In this document: positions 33,224-45,649 of the stretch, one piece after another
Layout: every line of letters begins with the position of its first letter
Numbering within the stretch: position 1 is the first letter of the stretch
Origin: Caenorhabditis remanei
Lineage: Eukaryota; Nematoda; Chromadorea; Rhabditida; Rhabditidae
Reading direction: 5' to 3'
Assembly (NCBI RefSeq): GCF_010183535.1
Contig: NC_071333.1
Coordinates: forward strand, 372,001 to 436,000
Length of the DNA stretch: 64,000 nt
Program-made: the position numbers and the translations under genes
Notes under the pieces: generated by a model
Databases searched by the model: none
What the model was told of the DNA's origin: nothing
The model's input: the letters and a program-made list of their open reading frames with translations, nothing else

Positions 33224-34298
33224 TCTTTTTCACACAAAGAACATCTGCTAGACACGTCATCTATACTTTCTCGCCATCTTTTTCGCTTTCTCTAGCACTC
33301 ACTTTTCTTTTACCTTCTTCCGTAGGTATCCAAAATAAAACAAGTCTTCTCAAATTCTTTCAAGAAATGTCATTAGAACTTGGAATTTCGGTAAAGTTGT
33401 ATTATTCCTGAAGTAATTTTTCTAAGATCTACTCTAAAAAGAGCGAAGTCAAAAAAATAATCTTTCCCACATATAATCTCTCTTTTCCTCCTTCTTTCCC
33501 ACCCCCAGGTACCCCCATTAGCGCAACTGTTCCCATATTCTTTCAAGAGTATCCAAGAGACGTCTTTCTGTCCTACTCTGCTCATTTTCAAGTAATTTAT
33601 CTAAATTACGCAGTGAAAATACCACAGTTAACTAGAAACTCTATTTCTCGTGTCTTCGACAATCTGATTATTTACCAGAACCCTCACATGCTTTTTCTCA
33701 ACATTTTCTTTCCTCTTATGCTTTTTTCTCGACTTATGTACTTGTGCTAAATTACTTTCCCCATATAAACATTCAGAACTGAAACCACGTTTAAGGCGCG
33801 CCAGCTGACACAGGCACGCCAGGCAACATTTTCTTTCTTTCACCAGTATTTACCCAATTGGGTTTTAGATTGTCACACAACTATTTTCAAAAAATCCTCC
33901 CCTCGCCCTCTCCCAGCCTCTTCCTTCCTCAAGTCCCCCAAATGAACCAAAAGTTTTCATATTCTTCCAAGAATAGCCAACAACACTTTTCCTTTTCTGT
34001 TACACAGCTGATTTTTATATTTCCCACTCTACCTTTGCTAAATTACATTTCAAAAATTCACTAATCTCATTTTTTTGCTGGTTTTTCCCAGTTTTCGTTA
34101 ATAAAACACTCTTTCCTTCTCCCTTCTCTATCTCTCACACTCTTTCTCCCATATTCTTCCTCCTTCGTCCCTTTCTAACAATAAAAGACCTTGTTGTTTG
34201 AAAGAGTTTATCTTTATCGACAAGAAAATCGACAAGATATGCAAAATACATAAACGGGCGTACCAGACACCGGACTGACAGCGAGAATCACAAAATTA
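33224..34298. other. Intergenic DNA, convergent 3' ends
   Basis: It contains an AATAAAA signal near 33343 for the ENTH gene and T/C-rich sequence on the plus strand through 34150. No exon chain is supported. Confidence 0.5.
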
Positions 34299-35842
34299 TC
34301 ATTCCGTTCGTTGTTTTTTGGCGGACGGTGGGCCTGGAAATGAGGATCGATGAGTGACAGCCTCCTCCTCCGGTTCTTCTCCTCGTTGACGCAGCAATTC
34401 CGCCTCAATGAGCTTAATCTCTTCCTCTTCGACATCTGCCACCGGCTCATCGTCACCAGAACTGTCGCCCGAAATTTCCTCGTACTCGACATCTTCTTCG
34501 TTGGACTCTGGTGGTTCTGAAATACAGAAGTAAGCAATTAGAATGCATTTTGGATAGAATTACCACATTTGAATACTCGGAGAAACTCGTTTGTGGAGAG
34601 TGCGATGTTTGACGTCATGCTCTTTAATCCAAATTGACTGAAGAGGATTTGAAAGTCAATTTTTTCGATCGATTCTGCAAAAAACAATTATAAATTCCAA
34701 TTTTTTGCTAATTTTTGGCCACAAACGTCACTCTTGAAAAAGAAACAAGCAATTGACTAAGTTTTTCGTTTAGATTTACTTATTGTTTCCTTTTTTTGAA
34801 GTTAAAACTGGAATTTATAAGCTAAAAGCCGTTATGCACAATTTTCATTGTTTGTCAGCTTCGGAAAGTTGTTCTGAAGTTAAAAAACAAGAAGTTTTCA
34901 GTTTGATAAAGTAATTTTTGCCCGAAAATCAACACTCCAGGTTGAAAAGGTTTGTTTACGCCGGAAATTTTATAATTTTTATCGGAAACGTTCGAAATTT
35001 AGTATTTTTAAAGATATATTTTGGCAAAAAACTTACCAATACAGTTGTGGCAAAAGTAAGGCTCGCTCCAGTCCAATTTCTTACCGAGACACTTTTTCCA
35101 GCTTTTTTTCATCTAAAAGATGTATATTATGCCTGGCAAAAGGCATTTTTCATGTTCTCACTCGATCCATAATGTTCCCTACATCAGCCCATCGCTCGAT
35201 TTCCGGGATGTCGCTTCCAGCTTCGCATGTTGTGATTTTCTCAGGATGCACCACAAAAATGAGCGTGCTGAAATGGAAATTCTTTGATTTTCGGCACTAT
35301 TATTATAAAATCTCACTCAGAAAAGGATTTGAATATCTGTTTTCCGTCATCCAAGAGCTTCTGCCACTTTTTGTAGTGCTCCGGGATTTGCTCTTCAATG
35401 CACTTGAATGCGTCACTAGTGAGCCGGACGACAATGCATGGTGGGAGATCGTGGCTCGTTTCTGGATCGGTGTACTGAAAATTTTCATGTTATTTCTAAG
35501 AAAAATAGAGGAAAACTTTACCAAAACCAGATCGAGATGATTTGCATGCAGCTCCACAATTTCCTTCGTACCTTCTTCGTGTCCCTCCACGGATATCTCG
35601 ACTGTCACATTTTCGGAATTCTGAAAAATACTCGATATTCACAATTAGAAGACAATTACCAACTCACATCGTCCGTAATAAGCCTCAATGACGTTTCTGC
35701 TTCCTTGTACTCGAAGTCAATGTCACCCCAAAAGCCTTGAATCACTTCGAACTGAAATTTATATTATTTTATGTTATTATGAAGACATATCCCTACTTCA
35801 ACTTTATGGAGAGGTACGATGGGTTCCGTTGATTGCGCCAGC
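34299..35842 (-). CDS. Unknown protein with acidic C terminus (5' end unresolved)
   Basis: Minus-strand exons join in phase from an acceptor at 35842: LAQSTEPIVPLHKVE, FEVIQGFWGDIDFEYKEAET, NSENVTVEISVEGHEEGTKE and VELHANHLDLVL, YTDPETSHDLPPCIVVRLTS, TLIFVVHPEKITTCEAGSDI, KKSWKKCLGKKLDWSEPYFC, ESIEKIDFQILFSQFGLKSM, and an acidic end PESNEEDVEYEEISGDSSGD with final AKKQRTE. About 300 residues are visible. The mix of beta-rich N-terminal segments and a Glu/Asp-rich tail with KKQR suggests a nuclear protein, but I do not recognise the family. A possible upstream exon near 35977-36010 (LYERYPNK before GTAAAT) is in phase but preceded by a stop with no ATG, so the start is unknown. Confidence 0.65.
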
Positions 35843-36365
35843 CTGAAAAAAGTGAATATAAAAGTGAGAAAAGTGCTAAATGAGAAGAAATGAAAAGATG
35901 AGAGTAGAGATTAGACGAGCGGTGAGAAGAATCATGTGGGGATTAGTGCACTCGTGCGAGATTCCAAAGAATTTACTTGTTTGGATATCTTTCGTATAGT
36001 TGAGATCAAATGAAGCACATTTCTGATGAATATTTTCCTATTCACTGGTTTTCCTCTGGTCTACTCACTAATCCCTTCGAAATTTGTACCTTTTGGTTCA
36101 AAAATTAATTTTCTTTCTGAAGAACTAGTATTATGATCACTTATGCATTTGAAATAGCTTTTTAAAACTTTAAATAGGATTTTATTTTATTTTACACAAA
36201 AAAATCATCTCCGATCCATTTCAAATATAAGCACTGGAGAAAACCTTCTTTCTCGATCAAAATATTTCGCAACATAAAAGAAATATACTGGAAAAGGGAT
36301 TTATTAGTATTTAAGGCTAAAAAATAACTTATTCATCGAAAAATGTGTGGATTTGCTAGAGATGG

Positions 36366-37472
36366 CTACACCAAGTAGCTTGAGACGAGTGTAGTGTAGT
36401 TCTTAAACCAAATGACATTTGAATAGAGGATTCCGAAACAATTGGAGGCAATCAACACGTTTTTGATGGACGATGAGCTGTAATTTTCCGATTCTTGACC
36501 ACATTCTGAGAAGTCGTCGGTGTTGCCTGAAATAAAGACCTTCATAAGAGTAAGCCAGAAGTAGTATGCGATATTCATTCAAGGAAAACCCAAAGAAAAA
36601 TGAAATCAGTGGTTTTTAGTGTCGTCCTTCGAGAAAAACTTGCCGAAAGACCAGAGAATCGACAGTTTTATTTTTTTGCAGGTGTCTTGGCTGGTAGAAC
36701 GATCACATTCGAAGTCTTATCTCAGCAGCTATCGAAACATCCGCATTATCATTTCCCGAGGTTTTCCAAGTCTTGAATAAATTGACAACACACTTTTCGA
36801 GACGAAGGAAAGATAGTAACCAACATGCGCTTCTGAAATTTTGGAATGAGAGGTTTTGATGGAAACTTCTATGCAGGTTTCTGGTGACAAGTTTCTTATC
36901 GAAGTCAAAGTTAAAGAAAGAGGCATTAACGGAAAATCCAATTTCATCAGTTGCTAAACATTTATTTGTTTTTTTTTCTCTCACATTGAAGACATTATTT
37001 TGATTAAAACAAATGGATAATCACGATTTTCTATATTTTGTAGCTGTCAACAAACATAACACGCACGCACACTTTTCATTAAACATACAAGAAACTTACT
37101 TGATCATCCTGCCGTCTCGTTCCTGTTCGAAAATGGTCAATTTGGATTTTTTCCATCCCAAAACTCCGACATCGGCAGTAGAGGTGTGAGCCAATTGCTC
37201 CGTCACTCTTGTAATAAGCATTTTCATCTTTGTAGACGAGTCGCCAAGTTTTGAGCTCATGTAAATTGTGCAATTTCAAATATTTCACAACAAATGGCCG
37301 ACAAGGCAAAACGAGATAAACCGATGTGTGAGATTTTTGGATTTCTTGAGGCAACACTGTCTTTTCGAGAAGCTTTTTCAGTAACTGGAAGACATCTTCA
37401 TCGCCGTAGGGAACGTAAACTATTTTCGATATTTCGGTCAATTGTGGGTTTCTCCTGAAAAAATGTTTTATG
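36366..37472 (-). CDS. Unresolved gene, possibly a type II membrane or secreted protein
   Basis: Supported exon-like pieces on the minus strand, in order: 37456-37092 (LTEISKIVYVPYGDEDVFQL ... GSHLYCRCRSFGMEKIQIDH, ending at a CAA|GTAAGT donor), about 36955-36730 (QLMKLDFPLMPLSLTLTSIR in the frame that fits phase 0), and 36556-36366 (GNTDDFSECGQESENYSSSS ... WFKNYTTLVSSYLV, stop). The middle exon reaches a stop in that frame and its join to the last is uncertain. Upstream at 37.6-37.7 kb is another open piece (NPRDSETAYMKSWDEEFDNK) whose donor leaves the wrong phase for the next exon. The locus may be a pseudogene or I may have missed a small exon. No family is recognised. Confidence 0.4.
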
Positions 37473-37599
37473 AATGTTTTGAAAAACCATCTTTTAAAAA
37501 TGATATTTTTTCAATTTGTGGGAAAAAGTTGATAAAAATGAGAAGGTTTATATGATTTTCAAAGTTCTCCCCCGTAAGAACGTTATTTTTCTCTATAGC

Positions 37600-37900
37600 T
37601 CACCCCCAGACGCGTAGATATTCTTGTTATCGAACTCTTCATCCCAACTTTTCATGTATGCTGTTTCGCTATCTCGAGGATTCTGATGTTATGATGATAT
37701 CCTGAAATTGAATAAAATGAAAGAAAACACTACAAGCCGAGGGAAGTCTTTGCTGTCATTCAGATAGTAACGGAAGAAACACCCAGAGAAATAGCCCACC
37801 AGAATAAGAGAGTGCAAAGAAAAAAGAGCGTATTGATTTAACAGAGGTCATCTTCATTCTAGTCAAGACAACGGAAAATTCAGACGTTTTCATTGAATAT
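37600..37900 (-). pseudogene. 5' exon block, copy A of a tandem duplication
   Basis: It contains a hydrophobic stretch in one frame (LILVGYFSGCFFRYYLNDSK) followed after a short intron by the NPRDSETAYMKSWDEEF exon. The order and sequence parallel 38500-38760. Frames do not join cleanly, so the coding status is doubtful. Confidence 0.4.
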
Positions 37901-38494
37901 ATCCATTTTAGGCAATATTCTATGCGAATTCACAAAATATCATAAACGGCGAATCGTTTTGACAGTTTTCAAAAATTCTTCGGTTGGAAATCGACGATAT
38001 CAAAAGATTTGTAGTTAGAACAAACTGTTTTCTTCTGGAAACTCATTTTTTCTATTGTTTTCCGACAGGTAGCACACGGATAACGTGTCTCAGAAGACAA
38101 TACACAGACTTCGCTTCTCGATTACTGATTTTATGATTCCAGTTCGAGTTCGATTGTTACCAAATACTCTCAATTACATCATTCGTGGTCCTTTCAAGTT
38201 TTTGAAACCAAAAGGAGCACAACTTGAACCCCTGTGGGGTAGTTTCACAGCTTTTGTCTCAATCGGAAAGTTTCAGAAAAGTTGAAACCAATTGTCATCT
38301 TCATTGTAGCCCAGTGAACCGTTCTTCATGCAAAACAAGAGTCCAATCGCACATTTATCATCATACCTTTTTCTATGTTTCTGTGATTTTTTGAAGTATG
38401 ATTGTTTCAGTCTTGATTTTTGAGAGTTAATTTGTTATTCGTGAATTTCCACAGATTCCTGATTTTTGAAATTGTATTGAAGCTTACCAGAATT

Positions 38495-38770
38495 GACTGT
38501 CAGACACTTCCGCTACACTCGAATTCCCAAAACCCCTTCGATCTCGAGTGTATGTTGTTTTCTGCTCGTTGGCATTCAATCTTCCGTGTTTTATATTGAT
38601 GTCCTGAAATTAAATCAAATAATCCAAGAATTTTATTGATCTTTTGTCGAGAGTGACGTTGCCGATAGTCATTCAGCGGGTGATGCCTGAGAGAAATAGC
38701 GTACCGAAACAAGAGGATGCGAGAGAACAGAACGAGAGCGAGAGAATCGAAATGATGGGTCGTATCATAT
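38495..38770 (-). pseudogene. 5' exon block, copy B of a tandem duplication
   Basis: GCTATTTCTCT ... CTGAATGAC is followed by an intron end ATTTCAG|GACATCAATAT, parallel to GCTATTTCTCT ... CTGAATGAC and AATTTCAG|GATATCATCAT in copy A (about 0.9 kb apart). It reads LLFRYAISLRHHPLNDYRQR in the corresponding frame. No downstream exons follow this copy before copy A, so it is probably a fragment. Confidence 0.45.
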
Positions 38771-39059
38771 TTATAAAAAGGAGAAGAGAAAATGTAAACT
38801 TTTTCAGTAGAATCAGAATGCTTAGGCAAAATTTCTATAAAATCAAAGGATGTTTGAAATTAGCAGTTTTGGAAAATGCAATTTTTTAGAGTTTTGAAAA
38901 GCGCTGACTAAGAAATGAAAATCATAATTTCTATTTTTAATATGAGATTTTTCAAATTAGCTGAATTTTACAGCTACTTGTTTTGTACAGAAAGGAATAG
39001 ACGTTTTAACGAGAACAATCAATACGGAAAGCTGCAGAATAAAAAAGTACCACTTTTTT

Positions 39060-39260
39060 TCTGGTCATTTTGAAAAACAGTTCCTTCTGTCGGAAAGTAG
39101 TCAAACTTTCACAGGTCCTGAAGACAGGTGTAGACGCAATTTACAACGTTTCAAGAAAATTGCTTCTTTTTTATCGTTTTATGACTGTTCGGGACGCGCG
39201 GGACGTCGAAACTGGACATTTCGATCGCTACAAGACAGACAGCGGCTCGATGGGCTGATT
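39060..39260. repeat. Dispersed repeat (copy in the eIF4E intron)
   Basis: TCGGAAAGTAGTCAAACTTTCACAGGTCCTGAAGA ... TTTATGACTGTTCGGGACGCGCGGGAC recurs in the same orientation at about 39965-40185, with substitutions and indels. Confidence 0.8.
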
Positions 39261-39446
39261 GTTCACTTTCGTCTTATTTTTTCTGTCTCAAATCTGAATT
39301 GAAGGTATTCAATCGAAAAATCGATTATTAATGGAAACAACATCTCAAAACAGTATTTGAAAGCATAAAATAAGTTTATTTTTTAACAGAACAAAAATTA
39401 GAGGTCCAGAGAAAAATGGAAAAACTTAGAAATTATAATGGAATCA

Positions 39447-40717
39447 TTAGTTGGTTGATGTGGTTGGAGTGACTGGAGCAGGAGCAGCGACTTTCTCTTC
39501 TCTTGGCTCCACAGCGTAGATGGAGTGCTTCGCCTTGACTCCTGAGCTTGTTTTCTTCTGACAGCTCTCGTGGTCTTCATAGCGAAGAACATCATACAAG
39601 GGTCTTTGATGAATCAACGACGCGTTGTTCAAAACCGTCTTGAGCACGTTTCTGCAATTTCATTCAGTTTTTAACGCTGTTTTGTTGTGAAATAACTCAC
39701 CCAATACGAAGATTGGCATCGTCGTCACTTGAGTTGGTTGTCCAAACTGAAATCTTCGATCCCTTTCCACGGACATTGCACACGATTCCGCACACACTCT
39801 CGATGTCTTGGGCGAATTGCTCGCCAACCATCGCCATGAGGATTTCGGTCCAGATGGTGTCCATAATTTCGGGAGTACGTCCCTTCTCGATGGTGATTAG
39901 CCAGCGACCACCGTTTTGATTCTCTGGGACCTGTAAATTAGGTTTTTTAGAGAATGATAAAAAACTTTGAGATAGCGCTCAAAATGGGGCGTCCCAATAT
40001 TTTTCAGATCGTTTGGGAAAACAGTCAATTTTTGTCGGAGAGTAGTCAAACTCTCAAAGAACCTGAAGATATAGCTGGGGGACGCGACTTTCAAAGCTTC
40101 AAAAGTATAAGTTTATTTTTAACCCTTTTATGACATTCCGCGACGCGCGGGACAGGGACGTGGGACATCCCAACTCGTCCTAATTTGAGCGCTAGTTTGA
40201 GAGCTAATTACAGTTGTGAGGACGAACAAATCACCACCTGGCAAATGTTTCCATTCCGATAATAATCCACGTATCTCATACATTTTTAGGCTTATAAAAT
40301 CGGAATTAATGTTTTTATGCAGTTTATTTTCAAAAAATGCTTACCTCCCACATTGGCTCGATTCCATCACGGAAAACGTTGTAATCGGATGGTGGGTTGA
40401 GTCCACTTGGTGGCTTGATAGCATCATGAAGAGCCCAGAATTCATTGACGGAGTTGAACGTGTTCACATTCTTCAGACGGTCTTCCCAAGACTTCATGCG
40501 GTCGTCACTCAGGTACCTGAATTAGGAAATCATGTGAAATTTCGCGCAGAAAATAGTTAACTTACCACCAAGTCCAGCTCCTCTTCAACTTGTAGACTGC
40601 TTTAGTCTTTCCGTTGGCTGGTACAGCTGCTGGGGTCTCTGGGGCTGCTGGTGCAGCGGTTTGAGCCTCTGGTGCCGCTGGTGTCGCCGGAGTTTCTGGA
40701 GCTGTGATCTCGGTCAT
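39447..40717 (-). CDS. ife-1: Translation initiation factor eIF4E, IFE-1/IFE-5-like
   Basis: Four exons (40717-40566, 40516-40345, 39930-39701, 39651-39447) encode 252 residues. The cap-binding core starts at about residue 43 (YKLKRSWTWWYLSDD). Trp61 in MKSWEDRL and Trp107-Glu108 in GIEPMWEVPENQNGGRWL correspond to the Trp pair and Glu that sandwich the m7G cap in human eIF4E. NEFWALHDAI holds the conserved eIF4G-binding tryptophan, and KGSKISVWT and DANLRIGNVLK complete the fold. The wording and C-terminal RYEDHESCQKKTSS are closest to the worm IFE-1/IFE-5 branch, whose members accept m7G and trimethylguanosine caps of SL-spliced mRNAs; IFE-1 acts in the germline. Unusual here is an Ala/Pro/Thr-rich N-terminal extension of about 40 residues. 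The symbol marks the closest family, not proven orthology. Confidence 0.93.
39950..40190. repeat. Dispersed repeat in the eIF4E intron
   Basis: Second copy of the 39060-39260 element: TCGGAGAGTAGTCAAACTCTCAAAGAACCTGAAGA ... CTTTTATGACATTCCGCGACGCGCGGGAC. It lengthens the second intron of the eIF4E gene to about 410 bp. Confidence 0.8.
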
Positions 40718-41962
40718 TTGCTCTGAAATGTTACAAATTTTTCTCAATTTTGTATTAAGAAGATTTTAAAAAGGTATAGCACGATAAAAGTCTAAAATTA
40801 TGAGTCATAAGGCAAAAATCAAAAGGATCAGTGGTGAAAAACAATGGCTGTCCTAAAATTTCTGGTGCAAACACCGCGACGCAAAACTGCAGACCTTGGT
40901 GTTTAGTTCGTTACTGCGTATTTGCTTAGTCGTGTGTAGGAGAAAAGTCGAGAGAAAAGGCAGCCTGAGGGGTCAGTCTCAGTGGACGGTGTGCGGCGGA
41001 TTGGATAAGCCGGGCGAGATAGCATGAGGGAGTGAGAGAGTTAGAGTTTGTATGCCACAAAAAAGAGGAGAGAAAGGCAAGAAAGGGTCAAAGACGGACA
41101 TAACGGAGGGGGAGATTACGCGGCTGCCATTGCAATGGACCATCGAGTAGAATTGGATGGTTTTAATAGAGATTTTGGCCAACATGGTCCAGTATGAAAC
41201 TTGTAACATCAAATTTTATGGCTTCTGTTATCGAATAAGTCTTGTCATTCAAAGACATTCAATTTTTTTTGAAATGTTGTGATTTCTAAAAATCTAAAAA
41301 GCCATACAATTTACGGATTATCCATGATGATCACACTTCCTACGTCTAAATAATCCAAAAATAATTAGGAAACATATACGCACACCATCAGGACCATAAT
41401 TAGCCAAAAATCGACGCACATGGCCTCCTTTGAGGGGGGAAGACAAACAAAAGCAACAGTGTGGTCCGTAATCTACATTGTTTGTGTCGATACTTGAATA
41501 TTAGATAAGATCGAGTGCAGCCTTGGCAATTGGAAAGAGTTTTTTTGAAGTTATTGTGAAATACTGAGTGATTATATAGAAAGACAAGTGAAAATAAATA
41601 GATAAAATTGGGAAGAGAAGAAAAGTAAAGAAAACGGAAAACAAAAGAAATTGAAAACAGAAAACGGAAATGGAAAAATAATATTTGTATATAAAAAGTA
41701 TAATTCAAAATAGGTAAATCGAAGAATCGGAAGTGATTAAGTGGAATGACAATGTGTATTTCTTGTGGGAGACGCTCTCTCTTGAAACAAAAAAAAAGAA
41801 GAAGTGGCCATTACTGAGTTTGGAGGATCATATCTCACCTGCCGTCCAAGTTATGCAATTTTTCTTCACTGATGAAATTCAGTAAAAATCTTAAATTTCA
41901 TTTTTTTAGTTGAGTTTCTTGATAACACTTGTGGTATTCAAGATAAATAGTGTCAAACATAA
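40718..41962. other. Intergenic DNA
   Basis: It contains a single copy of the AAACACCGCGACGCAAAAC motif (about 40870) known from the 23-kb repeat cluster. No supported gene; the ORF at 41400-41708 is low-complexity. Confidence 0.5.
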
Positions 41963-42417
41963 ACGGTACTGGCCATAAAGAATGCGAAACTTGCAGTTTT
42001 TAGTTGAAAATGGTGAAATTTGTGAGTGTGACACGGGATCCTTGATAGTCTCAAAATATTGATTGTTTATGGACTGTACAGATCACAAGTAGAGCTTCAT
42101 TTTTGTAGTTAACACATTTTTTGTACGGGCACATTCTAAGAAGTTAGAGGCAGTCTATGTATACAGCTCAAAAAATTTTTCCGTTTTGCACTGAAAAACG
42201 GGAACAATTGCAAGACATTTCTTGGACGATTAATAACTTCATAGGATGTGCCCGCACAAAAAAGTTGTCAATAACAAAAATGAAGCTCTACTTGTGATCT
42301 GTATAGTTCATAAACAAACGATATCGTGAGACTATCAGGGAGGCCGTGCCACATTCACAAAGTTGACCATTTTCAACTAAAAACTGCAAGTCTCGCATTC
42401 TTTCTGGCCAGTACCGT
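41963..42417. mobile_element. 455-bp MITE, second family member
   Basis: The ends ACGGTACTGGCCATAAAGAATGCGA and TCGCATTCTTTCTGGCCAGTACCGT are inverted copies, and similarity continues through AACTTGCAGTTTTTAGTTGAAAATGGT and GATCACAAGTAGAGCTTCAT. It has exactly the same length as the element at 17057-17511 and shares the internal TTTTTGTAGTTnACA motif and the GGTACTGG-type end. Confidence 0.88.
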
Positions 42418-43890
42418 ACCTATGTGCGCATGTATCAAATTTTTCACAGTATCCCAAAGCAGACACATTTTAGAGGTAAGAAAAACTGGAAAAGATATAT
42501 ATATATATAAAATTAAGTCTTATTTCCACTGGCTCAAAAAGGATTATTTCCAAAATATTTTATTTCAGATTATACTCAAGTTCATCAATGTGCAACACCG
42601 TAAGCGGATTGTTTATTAAGGTTACTAGAAATGTGTTCAAATTTAAAAAATTAGCTGTGTAAAAGTTCTCCGAAACGCGACTCCGCCGACCCACAGAAAC
42701 AATTTCAAAAATCTCCTTAAGGTAATGGTAGGAACATTGGCAAAGCTTCTGAGAACTGTTTGCACCTAAAAGCTACTATTAATGATACAATAAGATAAAA
42801 AGGTTAAGCATTTGGTTTGACCTTGCGAATTCTCGAAGAGTCTTCAAAAGTTGTCTAGACAGACTCGGCTTATCTTTACAGATAACTTTGATATTGAAAC
42901 ATATAGTTTGTTCCGTTTTTGATAAGATTGTATATTCCAGGTTGACCTACATAATTGTGAAGTCGGATGAATGTTTCTATACTTTCCCAGCAAACATTAT
43001 TAAATTTTCAAAGCTTTCCGTGATTTTTCAATATTCATTGTTCCCCTCATCAAAAGTGTCGTACCAAATCACTAAACACTTTGCGATTTCCTGATATTTT
43101 GATATATTCTGAACACATAAAATGTTTGTTTTTTTCTCAAACGCGAAGTATCCAATCAGTGTGTTGGAAACGCATACAATCTAGTGCGTAATGGGATTGA
43201 GTTTCTCCAAGAAAGTAATCACAAGGTGAGCCCAAAAAACGTTCGATATAGATAAAGGTTTCGATAAGTAAATGAACCTCAACTTGTGTAACATTAAATA
43301 GGCTTTGTTCATATTTTCACAGTTTATTACAGTAGGAATATCCAATATTTTCTCAACATTTATGTTTTCCTATTCTGCACAGATAAGTTGCTTCGCTTGT
43401 TTGAATTCCATCTTATCATTCAAAACTTTCTAGTTTTCAAATTGCATTAGTCAAAAGTGCACAATGTGTCATATGCACATCAAGCAGGGTCGCCGGCACC
43501 ATTTCATCGACTCATTATTACCGAAAGAGAAAAGAGAGAGAGAGGGAGTCATTTAAAACCGTATTTCCCTCTGTTCTCTTGCGGTTCAAATTCTCCTTCC
43601 CTCTTTTTAAGTTTACCTTTTCTTTCTCTTTCTCGAGATATTTTTGTTTTCTCTATCAATAATTTGACTATTCGACTGACCAAGGTTGAAGAATTCAAAT
43701 GCTTCCGATATGTTTTTCTTTCTTTGGTACTCGCTGCCGCCGGGAGGGTTCTTTCCTACTTTCAGGGGTTTCTTCTTATCATTCTCTCCCGCCGCCGGTG
43801 CAAGTTTTGAATATGTTGTTGGCGCGCAAGTATGGGAGGGGGATACTTGGTAGCTTATTTGCATTGGAGGCCATATTTTGTCCCTTTACC
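42418..43890. other. Intergenic DNA
   Basis: A TA dinucleotide run lies at about 42496-42509. No exon chain is supported; the ORF at 43457-43810 is pyrimidine-rich with no splice context. Confidence 0.45.
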
Positions 43891-44170
43891 TCATACTTGT
43901 CACGGGCCGGGCCAAAATCAGGAAAAATCTCAGCCCGCCCGAAAAAAAAACATTTTTGAAAATTTGACGTTTTTTTAGAAATTTTTTTGAAAAAAAAAGT
44001 TTTCGAATAAAACTTCAAATTTCAATAAAAAGGTAAATATGTATGATAATTTAAGCATTTTTACTCTAAATTTTCGAAAAATTTCAGAAAATTGTGTTAC
44101 AAAATGAGTGCACATTTTTGAATCCGGGCCGACGGGCCGAGCCGGGCCGGCCCGATTTTTGACAAGTATG
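43889..44170. mobile_element. CGGGCCGGCCCG inverted-repeat element
   Basis: The left end CATACTTGTCACGGGCCGGGCC and the right end GGGCCGGCCCGATTTTTGACAAGTATG are inverted. The middle is A/T-rich (AAAATTTTGA-type runs). Related short copies lie at 29516 and 52750. No coding capacity. Confidence 0.78.
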
Positions 44171-44500
44171 CTTTACCTTGGTTCTTACTTCTTTCTAGTA
44201 CATATTTTTGCCTGGGATTGTCTGAAGTTCGTATTTTTAGTAAGGCTAGTATGTTAAATTTTGCTCTTGACCCTATTCCCTCTCTCCACTGCCTTTTTAA
44301 GTCCACCCAAATGGATTTTTATTTTTCTTAATCTTTATTCACGTTTCGACTTCAGAAAAAACTATTTTTCACTAAAGAATTGTAAGAACTATGACTAAAT
44401 TTAGCCTAAAATATAATTATCCACTGGTTTAAAGAGTTATCTCTGTTTTTAGGATACTGTAGTAAAATCAATTTCCCATCAGTTTTCTTTCAGGGAACCA

Positions 44501-45649
44501 ATGGAGTCCGTTGAACAACCAGTCAACTCCTGCTGTCCTGAGCATTCAGAGCAAAAAAATGAGAACGAGGTATCAATTTCATTCATTTACCTCTTTTACC
44601 TTCCGTTACCGCTACTTCAGGATCCCAAGCCACGCACACTCCATCACTACAAAACCATCTCAGATGTGGTCATTTACCACGAACATGTCGGTAGAGGTGG
44701 AACATGTGAAGTTCGCCATGGAAACATTGTCATCAATGGGAACGAGGTCAAAGTGGCCGTCAAGCTTCAAAATCTCAGCAGTAAACCTGCTAGTTTCTAT
44801 AACGAAGCCGCGTTCTACACACAAGCGAAGAATTGGAATGATATCGGCTTCCCAAAGATGATCAAGTGCGGGAAAGATGCACATCATCGGTTCATCGCTG
44901 TGGAGCTCCTTGGACAATCATTGAGAAAGTATCATCTGAAGAGTGGGAAGCAGTTCAATCTTCGAACTATCTTGTTGCTCGCTGATCAGATGATCACTCT
45001 GATCGAAAAGCTTCACAATCACGGATACATCCATCGGGACCTGAAACCGGATAATTTCGTGATGGGACCAGAAGGCGAAAACTCTGGTCTAGTCTATGTA
45101 AGTTGCTCTGATTCTCTAGACTCAAATTAACCTTTTCATTTTAGCTCATTGACTTCGGTCACGTGGAAAAATACATCGATGCAGAGGGATTCCACAAAAG
45201 AGAGGAATGCATTCACGCCATCACGGGAACACCTAACTTTATGAGCATCAGTGCTCACATGGGATATCGTAAGTTTTAAAATGTTAAATTCTCAATAATT
45301 TAACTAAATTTGTCATACATTTTCAGAGCAATCCCGCAAAGACGACATGATGGTTCTGCTCTTAATCTTCACTCACTTCTTCGTTGGATCCTTCCCGTGG
45401 GAACATAAAAAGTACCCAGACCAGGCAACTCGGCTCCGTGAAATTGGGATCGAGAAGCAAACAAGCCTCGGCGGACTGATCAAAAAGATGCCGGCGGAAT
45501 TCCAGGCGGTGTACAATGCTGTCGAGAAGTTGGACTTTCAGGAAACCCCGGACTATGAAAAGTATCGTCGTATCCTCCGCGGGCTCGCCGCCAAGAACAA
45601 CTACACGTACGATTTCAAGTATCAATGGGACAAGGAGTATTTCTTCTAG
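44501..45649 (+). CDS. Casein kinase 1 family protein kinase (worm-type), copy 1
   Basis: Exons 44501-44569, 44621-45097, 45145-45268 and 45327-45649 encode 330 residues. The kinase motifs are complete: Gly loop GRGGTCEV (about 47-54), VAVK with Lys71, HRDLKPDNF (His161-Asp163), DFG at 185-187 (LIDFGHVEKY). The CK1 signature T.NFMSISAHMGY replaces the APE motif, followed by QSRKDDMMVLL. CK1 kinases phosphorylate Ser/Thr; Caenorhabditis has a large expansion of short CK1 genes, many expressed in sperm, and this one fits that class by length. The start follows a TTTCAG acceptor by seven bases. An adjacent paralog lies 1.6 kb downstream on the same strand. Confidence 0.94.

Noticed and set aside
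43457..43810. 117-codon ORF as a gene
   Set aside because: It lies in CT-rich sequence, has no splice context and no recognisable protein pattern.
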